Positions 18,185 through 27,616 of a stretch of DNA of 64,000 nt are shown here, in pieces. Numbering within the stretch: the first letter of the stretch is position 1; every line of letters begins with the position of its first letter. A model generated the notes under the pieces. The model saw nothing but the letters and a program-made list of their open reading frames with translations. It was not told where the DNA came from and did not search any database. This stretch comes from an uncultured Bacteroidota bacterium (GTDB lineage Bacteria; Bacteroidota; Bacteroidia; Flavobacteriales; Flavobacteriaceae), in assembly GCA_902509805.1 (NCBI GenBank), contig CABWZL010000001.1:1-64000 (forward strand), written 5' to 3'. The translations under genes and the position numbers were made by a program.

Positions 18185-19434
18185 TTTTTAAGTGTTTTAA
18201 TTAATTGTTCAACGTATTCTAACTTTTCCCAAGGAAAAAGCTCAACCTCAATTTTCTTAACTCCAGAATATTTTGAGTTAAATGATTTGGTTTTTTTTTC
18301 AGATTTTCTACCCATATGTCCATATGAAGCTGTTTCAAGATAAATTGGGTCTCTTAATTTAAATCTTGATTCTATCGAATGAGGTTTTAAGTCAAAAATT
18401 TCATTGACTATATCCGATAATTGAGAATCTGAAATACTTAGTTTTGATTTACCACAAGTATTAACATTTAGTGATACTGGTTCAGCAATTCCAATAGCAT
18501 ATCCAACTTGAATTAATATTTCGTCAGAGACTCCAGCCTTTACTAGATTCTTAGATATGTGTCTTGCTGCATATGCAGCACTTCTGTCTACTTTGCTCGG
18601 GTCTTTTCCGCTAAAAGCACCTCCACCATGAGCTCCTCTTCCACCATATGTGTCTATAATTATTTTTCGACCTGTTAACCCAGTGTCACCATGAGGACCT
18701 CCTATAACAAATTTACCAGTAGGATTAATGTGATATTTAATGTCATTATTAAATAATTTTTGAATTTTAGACGAATAACTATTTTTTACTATTGGAATTA
18801 AAATATCAATTAAATCTTTTCTTATTTTATTTAACATTTTTTGATCATCTTGATCAAATTCATCATGTTGTGTTGAAATTACTATTGTATCAATTCTTAA
18901 TGGATTATCATTTTCATCATACTCAACTGTTACTTGAGACTTAGAGTCTGGTCTTAAATATGAAATTATTTTTGATTTTCTAAGATTTGAAAGTTCTAAC
19001 AACAATCTATTGGCTATATCCAATGTTAATGGAATGGCATCATCAGTCTCATTACAAGCATAGCCAAACATTATTCCTTGATCTCCAGCACCTTGTTCTT
19101 CTTTTTTGTTTCTTTCAACTCCCCTTAATATATCTTCTGACTGTTCATGTATTAGAGACATTACAGCACAAGACTCACCTGAAAATTTATATTGGTCATT
19201 ATTATAACCTATATCCTTAATTACATTTCTTGCAATATCTTGAACATCAATATATGTAGAGCTTGTTACTTCTCCTGATAGAATTACTTGACCTGTAGTA
19301 ACAAGAGTTTCACATGCGACTTTACTATTGGAATCAAAAGCCAAGAAATTATCTAATATTCCGTCACTAATTTGATCTGAAACCTTATCTGGGTGTCCTT
19401 CACTAACTGATTCGGACGTAAATAAATACGACAT
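18181..19434 (-). CDS. metK: S-adenosylmethionine synthetase
   Basis: Makes SAM from methionine and ATP. Start set at ATG 19434, giving MSYLFTSESVSEGHPDKVSDQ (417 aa). An upstream in-frame ATG at 19515 would add 27 residues encoded by the riboswitch region and is rejected. Conserved segments: GHPDKVSDQISDGILD, GAGDQGIMFGYA, GGPHGDTGLTGRKIIIDTYGG and GGGAFSGKDPSKVDRSAAY. First gene of metK-metY-metX-osmC, behind a SAM-II riboswitch, so it is expected to be repressed by its own product. Confidence 0.97.
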   Translation of the reverse strand: MSYLFTSESVSEGHPDKVSDQISDGILDNFLAFDSNSKVACETLVTTGQVILSGEVTSSTYIDVQDIARNVIKDIGYNNDQYKFSGESCAVMSLIHEQSEDILRGVERNKKEEQGAGDQGIMFGYACNETDDAIPLTLDIANRLLLELSNLRKSKIISYLRPDSKSQVTVEYDENDNPLRIDTIVISTQHDEFDQDDQKMLNKIRKDLIDILIPIVKNSYSSKIQKLFNNDIKYHINPTGKFVIGGPHGDTGLTGRKIIIDTYGGRGAHGGGAFSGKDPSKVDRSAAYAARHISKNLVKAGVSDEILIQVGYAIGIAEPVSLNVNTCGKSKLSISDSQLSDIVNEIFDLKPHSIESRFKLRDPIYLETASYGHMGRKSEKKTKSFNSKYSGVKKIEVELFPWEKLEYVEQLIKTLKK

Positions 19435-19481
19435 AAAATAGATTTGTGAGAAATAAAAATGAAAGATTGCGAGTAAAAGAA

Positions 19482-19534
19482 TTACTGCTTTAGCAATTTT
19501 TTTAAGAGGTTGCAATCAGTCAAATCCTTCCTCT
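19482..19534 (-). promoter_or_regulatory. SAM-II riboswitch upstream of metK
   Basis: The minus strand shows the SAM-II (SAM_alpha) pattern: stem P1 AGAGG/CCUCU enclosing GGAUUUGACUGAUUGCAA, then an A-rich linker, then UUGCUAAAGCAGU, whose CAGU pairs with ACUG in the P1 loop to make the pseudoknot. The invariant-looking segments AUUU-A/G-AC, AUUGCAA and GCUAAA coincide with the SAM-II crystal-structure aptamer as I remember it. The aptamer starts about 9 bases after the -7 box and ends 47 bases before the metK ATG. An alternative hairpin GCAGUAA-UUCUU-UUACU(C)GC (19488-19469) uses the same CAGU strand and could be the unbound state; the off mechanism is not clear from sequence. Confidence 0.88.
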
Positions 19535-19542
19535 GTTTAGAA

Positions 19543-19572
19543 CAAAAGTATTAAAAAAATTATTATTTCAAA
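19543..19572 (-). promoter_or_regulatory. Promoter of metK
   Basis: TTTG (19572-19569), an 18-base spacer and TACTTTTG (19550-19543) fit the Bacteroidota promoter consensus. Transcription would begin near 19536, directly before stem P1 of the riboswitch. Confidence 0.75.
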
Positions 19573-19620
19573 TTATTCTTCTTTTTTCTTTAAAAAAAAC
19601 CTCCTATTTTGGCTAAAATT

Positions 19621-20223
19621 ATGAGAATAGCAATAGCAGGAAATATTGGAGCCGGAAAAACTAGTTTAACCAAACAACTTTCCAAAAGTTTAAAGTATAA
19701 ATCATATTACGAAGATGTAATTGCAAATCCATATTTAGATGATTTTTATAATCATATGGAAAGATGGTCATTTAATCTTCAAATATATTTTTTAAATAGT
19801 AGGTTTAAACAGTTAGTTGCAATAGATAAAGGAAAAGAAAATGTAATTCAAGATAGAACCATATACGAAGATGCATTTATTTTTGCTCCTAATCTTAATG
19901 CAATGGGGTTAATGACTCAGAGAGATTATGACAATTATTTATCTCTTTTTGATACTATGATAAATTTAGTTAAACCACCAGATCTTTTAGTATATCTGCA
20001 AAGTAGTATTCCTAATTTAGTTAACAAAATTCACAAACGTGGAAGAGATTACGAGAAAACAATTAGTATTGAGTATTTAAGTAGACTTAATGAGAGATAT
20101 GAAGCATGGATTACTAACTATAACAGCGGTAAACTTCTAAAAATTAACGTTGATGATTTAGATTTTGTTGAGAATAAGGCCGATTATGAAACAATCCTAG
20201 AACTTATTAAAAAAGAACTTTAG
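19621..20223 (+). CDS. Deoxynucleoside kinase
   Basis: Salvage enzyme that phosphorylates deoxynucleosides with ATP, 200 aa. The P-loop is IAGNIGAGKTSL at the N-terminus. YYEDVIANPYLDDFY, the catalytic DRTIYEDAFIFA (ERS/DRS motif) and the LID IHKRGRDYEKTI are visible. The ATG at 19621 starts right before the P-loop strand; an in-frame TTG at 19609 lies in a TATTTTGG segment that looks more like part of a promoter. Whether it prefers dA, dG or dC cannot be read from the sequence. Confidence 0.92.
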   Translation: MRIAIAGNIGAGKTSLTKQLSKSLKYKSYYEDVIANPYLDDFYNHMERWSFNLQIYFLNSRFKQLVAIDKGKENVIQDRTIYEDAFIFAPNLNAMGLMTQRDYDNYLSLFDTMINLVKPPDLLVYLQSSIPNLVNKIHKRGRDYEKTISIEYLSRLNERYEAWITNYNSGKLLKINVDDLDFVENKADYETILELIKKEL

Positions 20224-20243
20224 TTATATCTTTCTCAATATTT

Positions 20244-20277
20244 TTTGCCCTCCATTTTTATCATTGTATTATATTTG
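20244..20277 (+). promoter_or_regulatory. Probable promoter of hppA
   Basis: TTTG (20244-20247) and TATATTTG (20270-20277) with a 22-base spacer resemble the Bacteroidota consensus. The spacer is slightly long. The -7 box ends 15 bases before the hppA ATG. Confidence 0.5.
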
Positions 20278-20292
20278 AAAAAAATTTAAAAA

Positions 20293-22416
20293 ATGGACTA
20301 CATATATCTTATCCCCGCAGCTGGAATTATAGCTTTAATTTTTGTTTTTATCAAAAACTTATCAGTTTCTAAAAAAGAGGTTGGTAATGCAAAGATGGCA
20401 GAAATTGCAAAAAATATTGCTGACGGCGCAATGGCATTCCTTAAAGCTGAATATAAAATTTTATCAGTTTTTGTAATTATTACTGCTGTATTATTAGCCT
20501 TTAAAGGAATAAATGAAGGAAGCAGCTGGTTAGTTGCTGTCTCATTTGTTGTAGGAGCACTATGTTCTGGATTAGCTGGATTTATAGGTATGCAAGTTGC
20601 AACTAAAGCTAATGTTAGAACAACTAATGCTGCTCAAGAATCTATTGGGAAAGCACTTGAAATTGCCTTTTCTGGAGGTTCAGTGATGGGTATGGGTGTT
20701 GTAGGTTTAGGTGTTCTTGGGCTTGGAACTTTATTTATTATCTATGAACCAATGTTTACAGATATAAACACTGTAATTCAAGTACTTTCAGGATTTTCAT
20801 TAGGTGCATCTTCAATAGCTTTATTTGCTAGAGTTGGTGGTGGAATTTATACGAAAGCAGCTGATGTTGGTGCAGATCTTGTTGGTAAAGTTGAAGCAGG
20901 TATTCCAGAGGATCATCCTCTTAATCCTGCAACAATTGCAGATAATGTAGGAGATAATGTAGGAGATGTAGCAGGTATGGGCGCAGATTTATTCGAATCA
21001 TTTGTTGGTTCAATAATAGGTGCAATGGTTTTAGGTGCTGCCTTTGTAGGATTAAGCGAATTTTCTGAAATTAAAATCAATGCAGTATTACTTCCTCTTT
21101 ACATAGCTGCTACAGGTATAATAATGTCTATAATTGGTACTTTCTTTGTTAGAGTTAAAGAAGGAGGGAGTCCTCATAAAGCTCTTAATACAGGAGAATT
21201 TCTGTCTGCAGGATTAATGACTATTGCTACATTTTTTTTAATTCAAAATTTATTGCCTGAATCATGGATGTTTAATGGTATAGAGTATTCTTCAATTGGA
21301 GTTTTTTGGGCTACTTTGAGTGGTTTGGTAGCAGGACTTTTAGTTGGAAAGGTTACTGAGTATTATACAGCTACTGGTAAAAAACCTGTTTTATCGATTG
21401 TCAAGCAATCTGAAACTGGAGCTGCTACTACAATTATATCAGGATTAGGTGTTGGTATGATCTCAACAGCTTTACCAATCATCTTTATTTGTGCTGCAAT
21501 TCTTATTTCACATGATCAAGCTGGATTGTATGGTATTGCAATTGCCGCAGTTGGAATGCTTGCAAATACTGGTATACAATTAGCGGTAGATGCTTATGGT
21601 CCAATTTCAGATAATGCTGGAGGTATTGCTGAAATGGCTGATCTTGACCCTATAGTAAGAGAAAGAACTGATAAACTTGATGCAGTAGGAAATACAACAG
21701 CTGCTATTGGTAAAGGTTTTGCAATTGCATCTGCAGCTTTAACTGCATTAGCATTGTTTGCAGCATTCATGCAAACAGCAGAAATAACTTCAATAGATAT
21801 TTCAAAGCCAATTGTGATGGCTGGATTACTTCTAGGAGCTATGCTACCTTTTGTTTTTTCAGCTCTTTCAATGAATGCAGTTGGTAAAGCAGCAATGAGT
21901 ATGATTGAAGAGGTTAGAAGACAATTTAGAGATCTTCCTAAACTTAAGGCAGCTCTTGAAATCATGAGAAAATATGATTCAGATCTTTCGAAAGCTACTA
22001 AAGAAGACTTAAAAATATTTAATGATGCTGATGGTGTTGCTGAATATAGTAAATGTGTTGAAATTTCTACTCAAGCTGCATTAAGAGAAATGGTATTACC
22101 TGGATTAATGGCTATTTCTGTCCCTGTAATAATTGGTTTTACTGGAGGTGCTGAAATGTTAGGGGGTCTTCTAGCTGGTGTTACTTCATGTGGAGTTTTA
22201 ATGGCAATATTTCAATCAAATGCTGGTGGTGCATGGGACAATGCTAAGAAAATGATTGAAGAACAAGGTAGAAAAGGATCTGAAGCTCATAAGGCTGCAG
22301 TTGTTGGTGATACAGTTGGTGATCCATTTAAAGATACCTCTGGACCATCACTTAATATTCTTCTTAAGTTAATTGCTGTTGTTGCTCTAGTTATAGCACC
22401 TTTATTGGTAGGTTAA
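20293..22416 (+). CDS. hppA: Membrane-bound ion-pumping pyrophosphatase, probably K+-dependent and Na+-type
   Basis: Hydrolyses pyrophosphate and pumps cations across the inner membrane; 707 aa with about 16 helices. The catalytic loops are [44 protein letters not shown] and DNAGGIAEM near the middle, and [22 protein letters not shown] near the end. A470 in [10 protein letters not shown] is the residue type of the K+-dependent class (Lys in the K+-independent class). E235 in DLFESF is the glutamate position associated with Na+-transporting members. The subtype is therefore inferred as K+-dependent Na+-PPase (or Na+/H+); direct proof is not in the sequence. It overlaps pdhB by 4 bases at the 3' end. 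Confidence 0.95.
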   Translation: MDYIYLIPAAGIIALIFVFIKNLSVSKKEVGNAKMAEIAKNIADGAMAFLKAEYKILSVFVIITAVLLAFKGINEGSSWLVAVSFVVGALCSGLAGFIGMQVATKANVRTTNAAQESIGKALEIAFSGGSVMGMGVVGLGVLGLGTLFIIYEPMFTDINTVIQVLSGFSLGASSIALFARVGGGIYTKAADVGADLVGKVEAGIPEDHPLNPATIADNVGDNVGDVAGMGADLFESFVGSIIGAMVLGAAFVGLSEFSEIKINAVLLPLYIAATGIIMSIIGTFFVRVKEGGSPHKALNTGEFLSAGLMTIATFFLIQNLLPESWMFNGIEYSSIGVFWATLSGLVAGLLVGKVTEYYTATGKKPVLSIVKQSETGAATTIISGLGVGMISTALPIIFICAAILISHDQAGLYGIAIAAVGMLANTGIQLAVDAYGPISDNAGGIAEMADLDPIVRERTDKLDAVGNTTAAIGKGFAIASAALTALALFAAFMQTAEITSIDISKPIVMAGLLLGAMLPFVFSALSMNAVGKAAMSMIEEVRRQFRDLPKLKAALEIMRKYDSDLSKATKEDLKIFNDADGVAEYSKCVEISTQAALREMVLPGLMAISVPVIIGFTGGAEMLGGLLAGVTSCGVLMAIFQSNAGGAWDNAKKMIEEQGRKGSEAHKAAVVGDTVGDPFKDTSGPSLNILLKLIAVVALVIAPLLVG

Positions 22417-23390
22417 ATGTAAAGGACCTTTTTTACAGCTTTAATTACCTCATCACTATTTGGTAACCATTCTTCTAGTAAAACAGGTGAGTAGGGAGTC
22501 GGAGTATCAGCATTGTTGACCTTTTCTATAGGTGCATCCAAGAAATCAAAAAGTTCATTCTGAACTTTGTGTGAAATGTCAGTAGAAATATTTCCAAATG
22601 GCCAAGCCTCTTCAAGTATAACTAGTCGATTGGTCTTTTTAACAGAGTCAAGAACTGTTTTATAATCAATTGGTCTAAGAGTTCTTAGATCAATAATCTC
22701 ACACTCAATTCCATCTTTTTCTAAAATTTCAGCTGCTTTATAAGCTTCTTTAATAATCTTTCCAAATGATACTACTGTAACATCTTTTCCTTTTCTTTTT
22801 ATATCAGCAACTCCTATTGGAAGAGTATACTCTCCTTCTGGTATTTCTCCTTTATCACCGTACATTTGTTCCGACTCCATGAAAATTACAGGATCATCAT
22901 CTCTAATTGCAGATTTAAGTAATCCTTTTGCGTCATAAGGGTTTGATGGAACAATTACTTTTAAGCCCGGACAGTTAGCAAACCAGCTTTCAAAAGCTTG
23001 AGAGTGAGTTGCGCCAAGTTGACCTGCAGATGCAGTTGGACCTCTAAAGACAATCGGACATGGAAACTGACCACCAGACATTTGTCTGATTTTTGCAGCA
23101 TTATTAATTATTTGATCTATTCCAACTAATGCAAAATTAAAAGTCATGAATTCAATTATTGGTCTAGCTCCAACCATAGTTGATCCAACTCCAACACCAG
23201 AGAATCCTGCTTCTGAAATAGGAGTGTCAATAACTCTCAGATCTCCAAATTCATCTAACATACCTTTTGATGCTTTATAAGCTCCATTATATTCAGCAAC
23301 TTCTTCACCCATTAGATAAATGGTTTCATCTCTTCTCATTTCTTCTGACATTGCTTCACAAATTGCTTGTCTAAACTGAACTGTCTTCAT
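22413..23390 (-). CDS. pdhB: Pyruvate dehydrogenase E1 component, beta subunit
   Basis: Thiamine-diphosphate-dependent alpha2beta2 E1 partner of the pyruvate dehydrogenase complex, 325 aa. [66 protein letters not shown] and [17 protein letters not shown] are as in Bacteroidota PdhB. No E1 alpha or E2 gene lies next to it in the window, which is common in this phylum. A branched-chain 2-oxoacid dehydrogenase beta subunit is the only realistic alternative. Confidence 0.94.
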   Translation of the reverse strand: MKTVQFRQAICEAMSEEMRRDETIYLMGEEVAEYNGAYKASKGMLDEFGDLRVIDTPISEAGFSGVGVGSTMVGARPIIEFMTFNFALVGIDQIINNAAKIRQMSGGQFPCPIVFRGPTASAGQLGATHSQAFESWFANCPGLKVIVPSNPYDAKGLLKSAIRDDDPVIFMESEQMYGDKGEIPEGEYTLPIGVADIKRKGKDVTVVSFGKIIKEAYKAAEILEKDGIECEIIDLRTLRPIDYKTVLDSVKKTNRLVILEEAWPFGNISTDISHKVQNELFDFLDAPIEKVNNADTPTPYSPVLLEEWLPNSDEVIKAVKKVLYI

Positions 23391-23493
23391 ACTTATTAAT
23401 TTTATGCGAATTTAATCATAAAAAAAATATTTCCTATTCTGCTCTAATGAGATTTAAATTTTATTTAATTAATTTGTGCAATCATATTTTTAG

Positions 23494-24111
23494 ATGGAAT
23501 TAATAGAATTAAAAATTCAAGGAATATCTTACAGCGATAATACTTCTGGAGCCTTTGCTCTAATTCTTGATGAAATAAATGGAAGTAAAAAATTACCAAT
23601 TGTGATTGGAGGATTTGAAGCTCAGGCTATAGCAATAGCACTTGAAAAAAAAATCAAGACGTCTAGACCATTAACTCATGAATTATTTAAAGGATTTGCA
23701 GATAAATTTGATATAAAAATTAATCATATTTTAATCCATAAATTAATTGATGGTGTGTTTTTCTCAAACCTAGTTTGTGAAAAAGATGATGAGATAATTA
23801 AAATTGATTCAAGGACATCAGATGCTATTGCATTATCTCTCAGGTTTGATGCCCCTATTTTTATTGATAAAAGTATTTTAGATGAGGCAGGATTTGATGA
23901 TAATGAAAAATATTCAGATGAAATAAACCTTATTGATGATAGTTTTTTCAAAACTGATACAACTGACAAGACTATCAAAGACTCAAAGGATATAAAAAAA
24001 ATATCTTCTAACAAGATTAAGAAGATGCTTGACAAAAGCATTCAAGATGAAGATTACGAAATGGCAGCAAAATTAAGAGATGAGTTAAATATTAGAAAAA
24101 GTATAAAATGA
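23494..24111 (+). CDS. Bifunctional nuclease family protein (DUF151) with UvrB/UvrC motif
   Basis: The N-terminal domain (1-135) is BFN/DUF151: [52 protein letters not shown] and [20 protein letters not shown]. The C-terminus (about 170-200) is a UVR-type helix pair, [23 protein letters not shown]. Plant members of the family have DNase/RNase activity; the bacterial role is uncharacterised. The end overlaps thyA by four bases (ATGA). Confidence 0.88.
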   Translation: MELIELKIQGISYSDNTSGAFALILDEINGSKKLPIVIGGFEAQAIAIALEKKIKTSRPLTHELFKGFADKFDIKINHILIHKLIDGVFFSNLVCEKDDEIIKIDSRTSDAIALSLRFDAPIFIDKSILDEAGFDDNEKYSDEINLIDDSFFKTDTTDKTIKDSKDIKKISSNKIKKMLDKSIQDEDYEMAAKLRDELNIRKSIK

Positions 24112-24932
24112 AACAATATTTAGATTTACTAAAACATATAAGTGATAATGGAGTTGAAAAAAAAGATAGAACAGGTACTGGTACTATCAGTGTTTTCGGT
24201 CATCAAATGAGATTCAATCTAAAAAATGGATTCCCCCTTGTAACAACGAAAAAATTGCATTTGAGATCAATAATTCATGAGCTAATTTGGTTTATAAATG
24301 GTGATACAAATATTAAATACTTAAAAGAAAATGGAGTTACAATTTGGGATGAATGGGCAGATAGTAATGGTGATCTTGGTCCTATTTATGGTCACCAATG
24401 GAGAAATTGGAATAGTGATGGAATAGATCAACTCAAAGATGTAATAAATTCTCTTAAAACTAATCCTTCAAGTAGGAGAATGATTGTTACTGCATGGAAT
24501 CCAAATATAATTCCTAACAGCAATAAGTCATTTAGTGATAATGTAAAAGATGGAAAAGCAGCATTACCTCCTTGTCATGCATTTTTTCAATTTTATGTAG
24601 CAGATAACAAATTATCATGTCAAATGTATCAAAGAAGTGCAGATGTATTTCTTGGCGTCCCCTTTAACATTGCATCTTATTCTCTTCTTACTCATATGAT
24701 TGCCCAAGTATGTGGTTACGAAGTTGGTGATTTCATTCATACCTTTGGAGATACACATATTTATCTTAATCATATTGAGCAGGTTAACCTCCAATTATCA
24801 AGACAACCTTTGCCTCTTCCTAAATTAAAACTTAATAAAGCAGTTAAAAATATTGAAGACTTCAAATTTGATGACATAGAAATATTAAATTATAATTCTC
24901 ATCCACCAATTAAAGGAAAAATCTCAGTTTAG
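24108..24932 (+). CDS. thyA: Thymidylate synthase
   Basis: Methylates dUMP to dTMP with methylene-tetrahydrofolate. Catalytic C156 in [12 protein letters not shown] is present, with [12 protein letters not shown], the arginine pair [31 protein letters not shown] and GDTHIYLNH. The length of 274 aa is typical; [16 protein letters not shown] is a short insertion before the active site. Followed 4 bases later by folA, the enzyme that regenerates tetrahydrofolate from its dihydrofolate product. Confidence 0.98.
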   Translation: MKQYLDLLKHISDNGVEKKDRTGTGTISVFGHQMRFNLKNGFPLVTTKKLHLRSIIHELIWFINGDTNIKYLKENGVTIWDEWADSNGDLGPIYGHQWRNWNSDGIDQLKDVINSLKTNPSSRRMIVTAWNPNIIPNSNKSFSDNVKDGKAALPPCHAFFQFYVADNKLSCQMYQRSADVFLGVPFNIASYSLLTHMIAQVCGYEVGDFIHTFGDTHIYLNHIEQVNLQLSRQPLPLPKLKLNKAVKNIEDFKFDDIEILNYNSHPPIKGKISV

Positions 24933-24936
24933 AAAT

Positions 24937-25431
24937 ATGATAAAAAATGAACTTACTATAATTGCTGCAGCATCAACTAATAATATTATTGGGCTTAATA
25001 ATAAGCTTATATGGGATATTCCTAGAGACTTAAAAAGGTTTAAAGATTTAACCCAGGGTCACTCTGTTATAATGGGCCGAAAGACCTTCGAATCACTTCC
25101 TAATCCTCTTCCAAATAGAACAAATATTGTAGTTACTAGAAATACTGACTATCATTATAATGGAGTAATAGTTTGCAAAAGCATTGAAGAAGCGCTAAAT
25201 CATTGTAAAAGTGATTCTCAACCATTTGTAATTGGAGGGGGTGAAATATACTCTCAAACTATAAATATTGTAGATAAGATTGAATTAACAAGAATTTATA
25301 AAGATTATGAAGGTGATGCATATTTTCCTGATATTCCTCTTGATAAATTTAAATTGGTTGGTGAAGAAACACATGAATTTAAAGATATCGAAGATATTAA
25401 ATATTCATTTTTAACTTTTATAAAGAAATAA
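24937..25431 (+). CDS. folA: Dihydrofolate reductase
   Basis: Reduces dihydrofolate to tetrahydrofolate with NADPH, 164 aa. Visible are IIAAASTNNIIGLNNKLIWDIPRDLKRFKDLT, VIMGRKTFESLPNPLPNRTNIVVTR, PFVIGGGEIYSQTI and the C-terminal YSFLTFIKK. The acidic active-site residue is the Asp in WDIPRDL. Arranged thyA-folA-fabD with short gaps. Confidence 0.97.
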   Translation: MIKNELTIIAAASTNNIIGLNNKLIWDIPRDLKRFKDLTQGHSVIMGRKTFESLPNPLPNRTNIVVTRNTDYHYNGVIVCKSIEEALNHCKSDSQPFVIGGGEIYSQTINIVDKIELTRIYKDYEGDAYFPDIPLDKFKLVGEETHEFKDIEDIKYSFLTFIKK

Positions 25432-25432
25432 T

Positions 25433-26305
25433 ATGAAAGCATATATTTTTCCTGGTCAAGGTTCTCAAAAACCAGGTATGGGTCAAGAAATATATAATGA
25501 GATTTCAGAATCTAGAGATCTTTTTAAAAAAGCTAATGAAATTTTAAATTTTAATATAACAGAGCTAATGTTTGAAGGTTCTAGTGAAGATTTATTACAA
25601 ACAAAAGTAACTCAACCAGCTATTTTTATTCATTCTGTCATATCAGCATTAACATCTAATACATTTAAACCTGATGTATGTGCAGGTCATTCACTTGGTG
25701 AGTTTTCTGCACTTGTTTCATCCAAATCGATAAGCTTTGAAGATGGATTAAAATTGGTGTCTATAAGAGCAAACGCGATGCAAAGAGCATGTCAAGAAAC
25801 CAATGGAACTATGGCAGCAATAATAGGTTTAGAAGATAATGTTGTAGAATCTGTATGTAATGAAATTGAGGGTGTAGTTAACCCCGCAAACTATAACTGT
25901 CCAGGTCAATTAGTTATTTCAGGAGAAGTTAAAGCAGTTAATGAAGCCTGTGAGTTACTTAAGCAAAAAGGTGCAAGAAGAGCATTAGTTCTTGCTGTTG
26001 GTGGTGCCTTTCATTCTGAATTAATGAGCTCTGCAGCAGATGAATTAAAAAAGGGTATCGAAAATACTGAGTTTAAAACTCCTATCTGTCCTATTTATCA
26101 AAATTTTACTGCAAATGCAGTATCGAAACCATCTATTATAAAATCAAATATACTGAGTCAATTAACAGGTGCTGTTCTTTGGACCCAAAGCGTGAATAAA
26201 ATGATAAATGATGGTGTTAAAGAATTTTATGAGGTTGGTCCTGGTAATATTCTTCAGGGTTTAATAAAAAAAATTGACAATAAAGTACTAGTGGGTAAAA
26301 TTTAG
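25433..26305 (+). CDS. fabD: Malonyl-CoA:ACP transacylase
   Basis: Loads malonyl groups on acyl carrier protein for fatty-acid synthesis. The nucleophile S87 in AGHSLGEFSAL, the N-terminal FPGQGSQKPGMG and the catalytic His in GGAFHSELM are visible. The length of 290 aa is normal. It starts one base after the folA stop, so it is cotranscribed with thyA-folA, although the pathways differ. Confidence 0.97.
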   Translation: MKAYIFPGQGSQKPGMGQEIYNEISESRDLFKKANEILNFNITELMFEGSSEDLLQTKVTQPAIFIHSVISALTSNTFKPDVCAGHSLGEFSALVSSKSISFEDGLKLVSIRANAMQRACQETNGTMAAIIGLEDNVVESVCNEIEGVVNPANYNCPGQLVISGEVKAVNEACELLKQKGARRALVLAVGGAFHSELMSSAADELKKGIENTEFKTPICPIYQNFTANAVSKPSIIKSNILSQLTGAVLWTQSVNKMINDGVKEFYEVGPGNILQGLIKKIDNKVLVGKI

Positions 26306-26307
26306 AT

Positions 26308-27582
26308 TTAATTTTTATACACCTTACCATTTTTCATTACAAAAATTACATTTTTTAAAGTAGAAATATCATCAGTAGGACTTTTATCTGTAGCTATAAT
26401 ATCCGCATAAAAGCCTTTCTTTATCTGGCCAAGCATATTTTCCATATTTAAAAGTTTTGCATTTGTAATAGTTGCAGATTTAATTGAGTATTCTGCCGGT
26501 ATTCCTATTTCATCCATATATAAAAACTCACCCGCATTATCTCCATGTGGATAAACTCCCGCATCTGTTCCAAAGGCAATAGGAACACCCATTTGAAAAG
26601 CTCTCTTTGTTGATGCTTTATTTTGAACTCCAATTTCAATAGCTTTTGGAATAATTATCTCCGGATAATAACCTGGTATTCTGGCCATTTTTGCAACATG
26701 TTCACCAGCACTAATTGTTGGTACTAAATAAGCATTTTTTTCTCTCATGAGTTTCATTGTTCTTTCTTTCATAATTGAACCATGCTCAATAGTTTTAACT
26801 CCTGATTTAACTGCCCTGTACATCCCTTCATCACCATGAGCATGAGCTGCAACATGCATTCCATAGTCATTAGCTGTTCTAACAATCTCACTCATAACCT
26901 CTTCTGTAAATTGAGGATTTTGACCATTTTTAGCCATACTCATCACACCACCAGTTGCAGTAATTTTTATTAAATCAGCTCCATTTTTATATCTATATCT
27001 GACAGCTTTTCTAGCATCACTAATAGAGTTGACTACTCCATCCTCTGGTCCTGGATCATCAACTAATTCTTCTTTGTATCCATTAGTTGGATCCCCATGA
27101 CCCCCTGTAGTAGCAATAGTTTTTCCTGAAGTAAATATACGAGGTCCTATAACCACTCCATTATTTATTGCATTTCGAAGTGAAATATTAACTCCTGAAC
27201 CTCCAACATCTCTAACAGTGGTAAAACCTGCTAACAAAGTTTTTTTTGCTACAACAGTTGATTTAAAAGCAACATCTGCTTTATTATCTTGAAATCTATT
27301 AATATACCTATCCTTTCCACCTGACTCACTTTCCATATGAACATGAAAGTCAATTAAACCAGGAAGTATAACCTTAGATCTAAGATCATAAACGGATATA
27401 TTTTCATTTTTAGGTTCTATAAAACCATCCTCTATTGAGCTGATAATATTGTCAGAAATAATAATAGTTTTATTTAATTGATATTTTCCTGATGATGAAT
27501 CAAAGATTTTACCCGCATGAATATACTTGTCTTGAGACACCAGCGTAGTTGTCATCAATAAAAAAATTAATAGGTTTTTCAT
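26308..27582 (-). CDS. Secreted amidohydrolase, prolidase-like
   Basis: A 424-residue metal-dependent hydrolase with a signal peptide (MKNLLIFLLMTTTLVSQ). Metal ligands: HVH in GLIDFHVHME, the likely carboxylated lysine in LIKITATGGVMS, H in AAHAHG, H in TIEHGS and D in FGTDAGVYPHGDN. This arrangement is that of the imidazolonepropionase/Xaa-Pro dipeptidase-like amidohydrolases that cleave peptide-like substrates in the periplasm. The exact substrate is not known. It follows the DegT aminotransferase by 34 bases on the same strand. Confidence 0.88.
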   Translation of the reverse strand: MKNLLIFLLMTTTLVSQDKYIHAGKIFDSSSGKYQLNKTIIISDNIISSIEDGFIEPKNENISVYDLRSKVILPGLIDFHVHMESESGGKDRYINRFQDNKADVAFKSTVVAKKTLLAGFTTVRDVGGSGVNISLRNAINNGVVIGPRIFTSGKTIATTGGHGDPTNGYKEELVDDPGPEDGVVNSISDARKAVRYRYKNGADLIKITATGGVMSMAKNGQNPQFTEEVMSEIVRTANDYGMHVAAHAHGDEGMYRAVKSGVKTIEHGSIMKERTMKLMREKNAYLVPTISAGEHVAKMARIPGYYPEIIIPKAIEIGVQNKASTKRAFQMGVPIAFGTDAGVYPHGDNAGEFLYMDEIGIPAEYSIKSATITNAKLLNMENMLGQIKKGFYADIIATDKSPTDDISTLKNVIFVMKNGKVYKN

Positions 27583-27616
27583 TATTGTTTTTTACTAAAG
27601 TAATTTAAAAGACTAA

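Noticed and set aside
19435..19515. In-frame ATG at 19515 as the metK start, giving a hydrophobic N-terminus
   Set aside because: The added 27 residues are encoded by the SAM-II aptamer and linker; MetK proteins begin at MSYLFTSESV.
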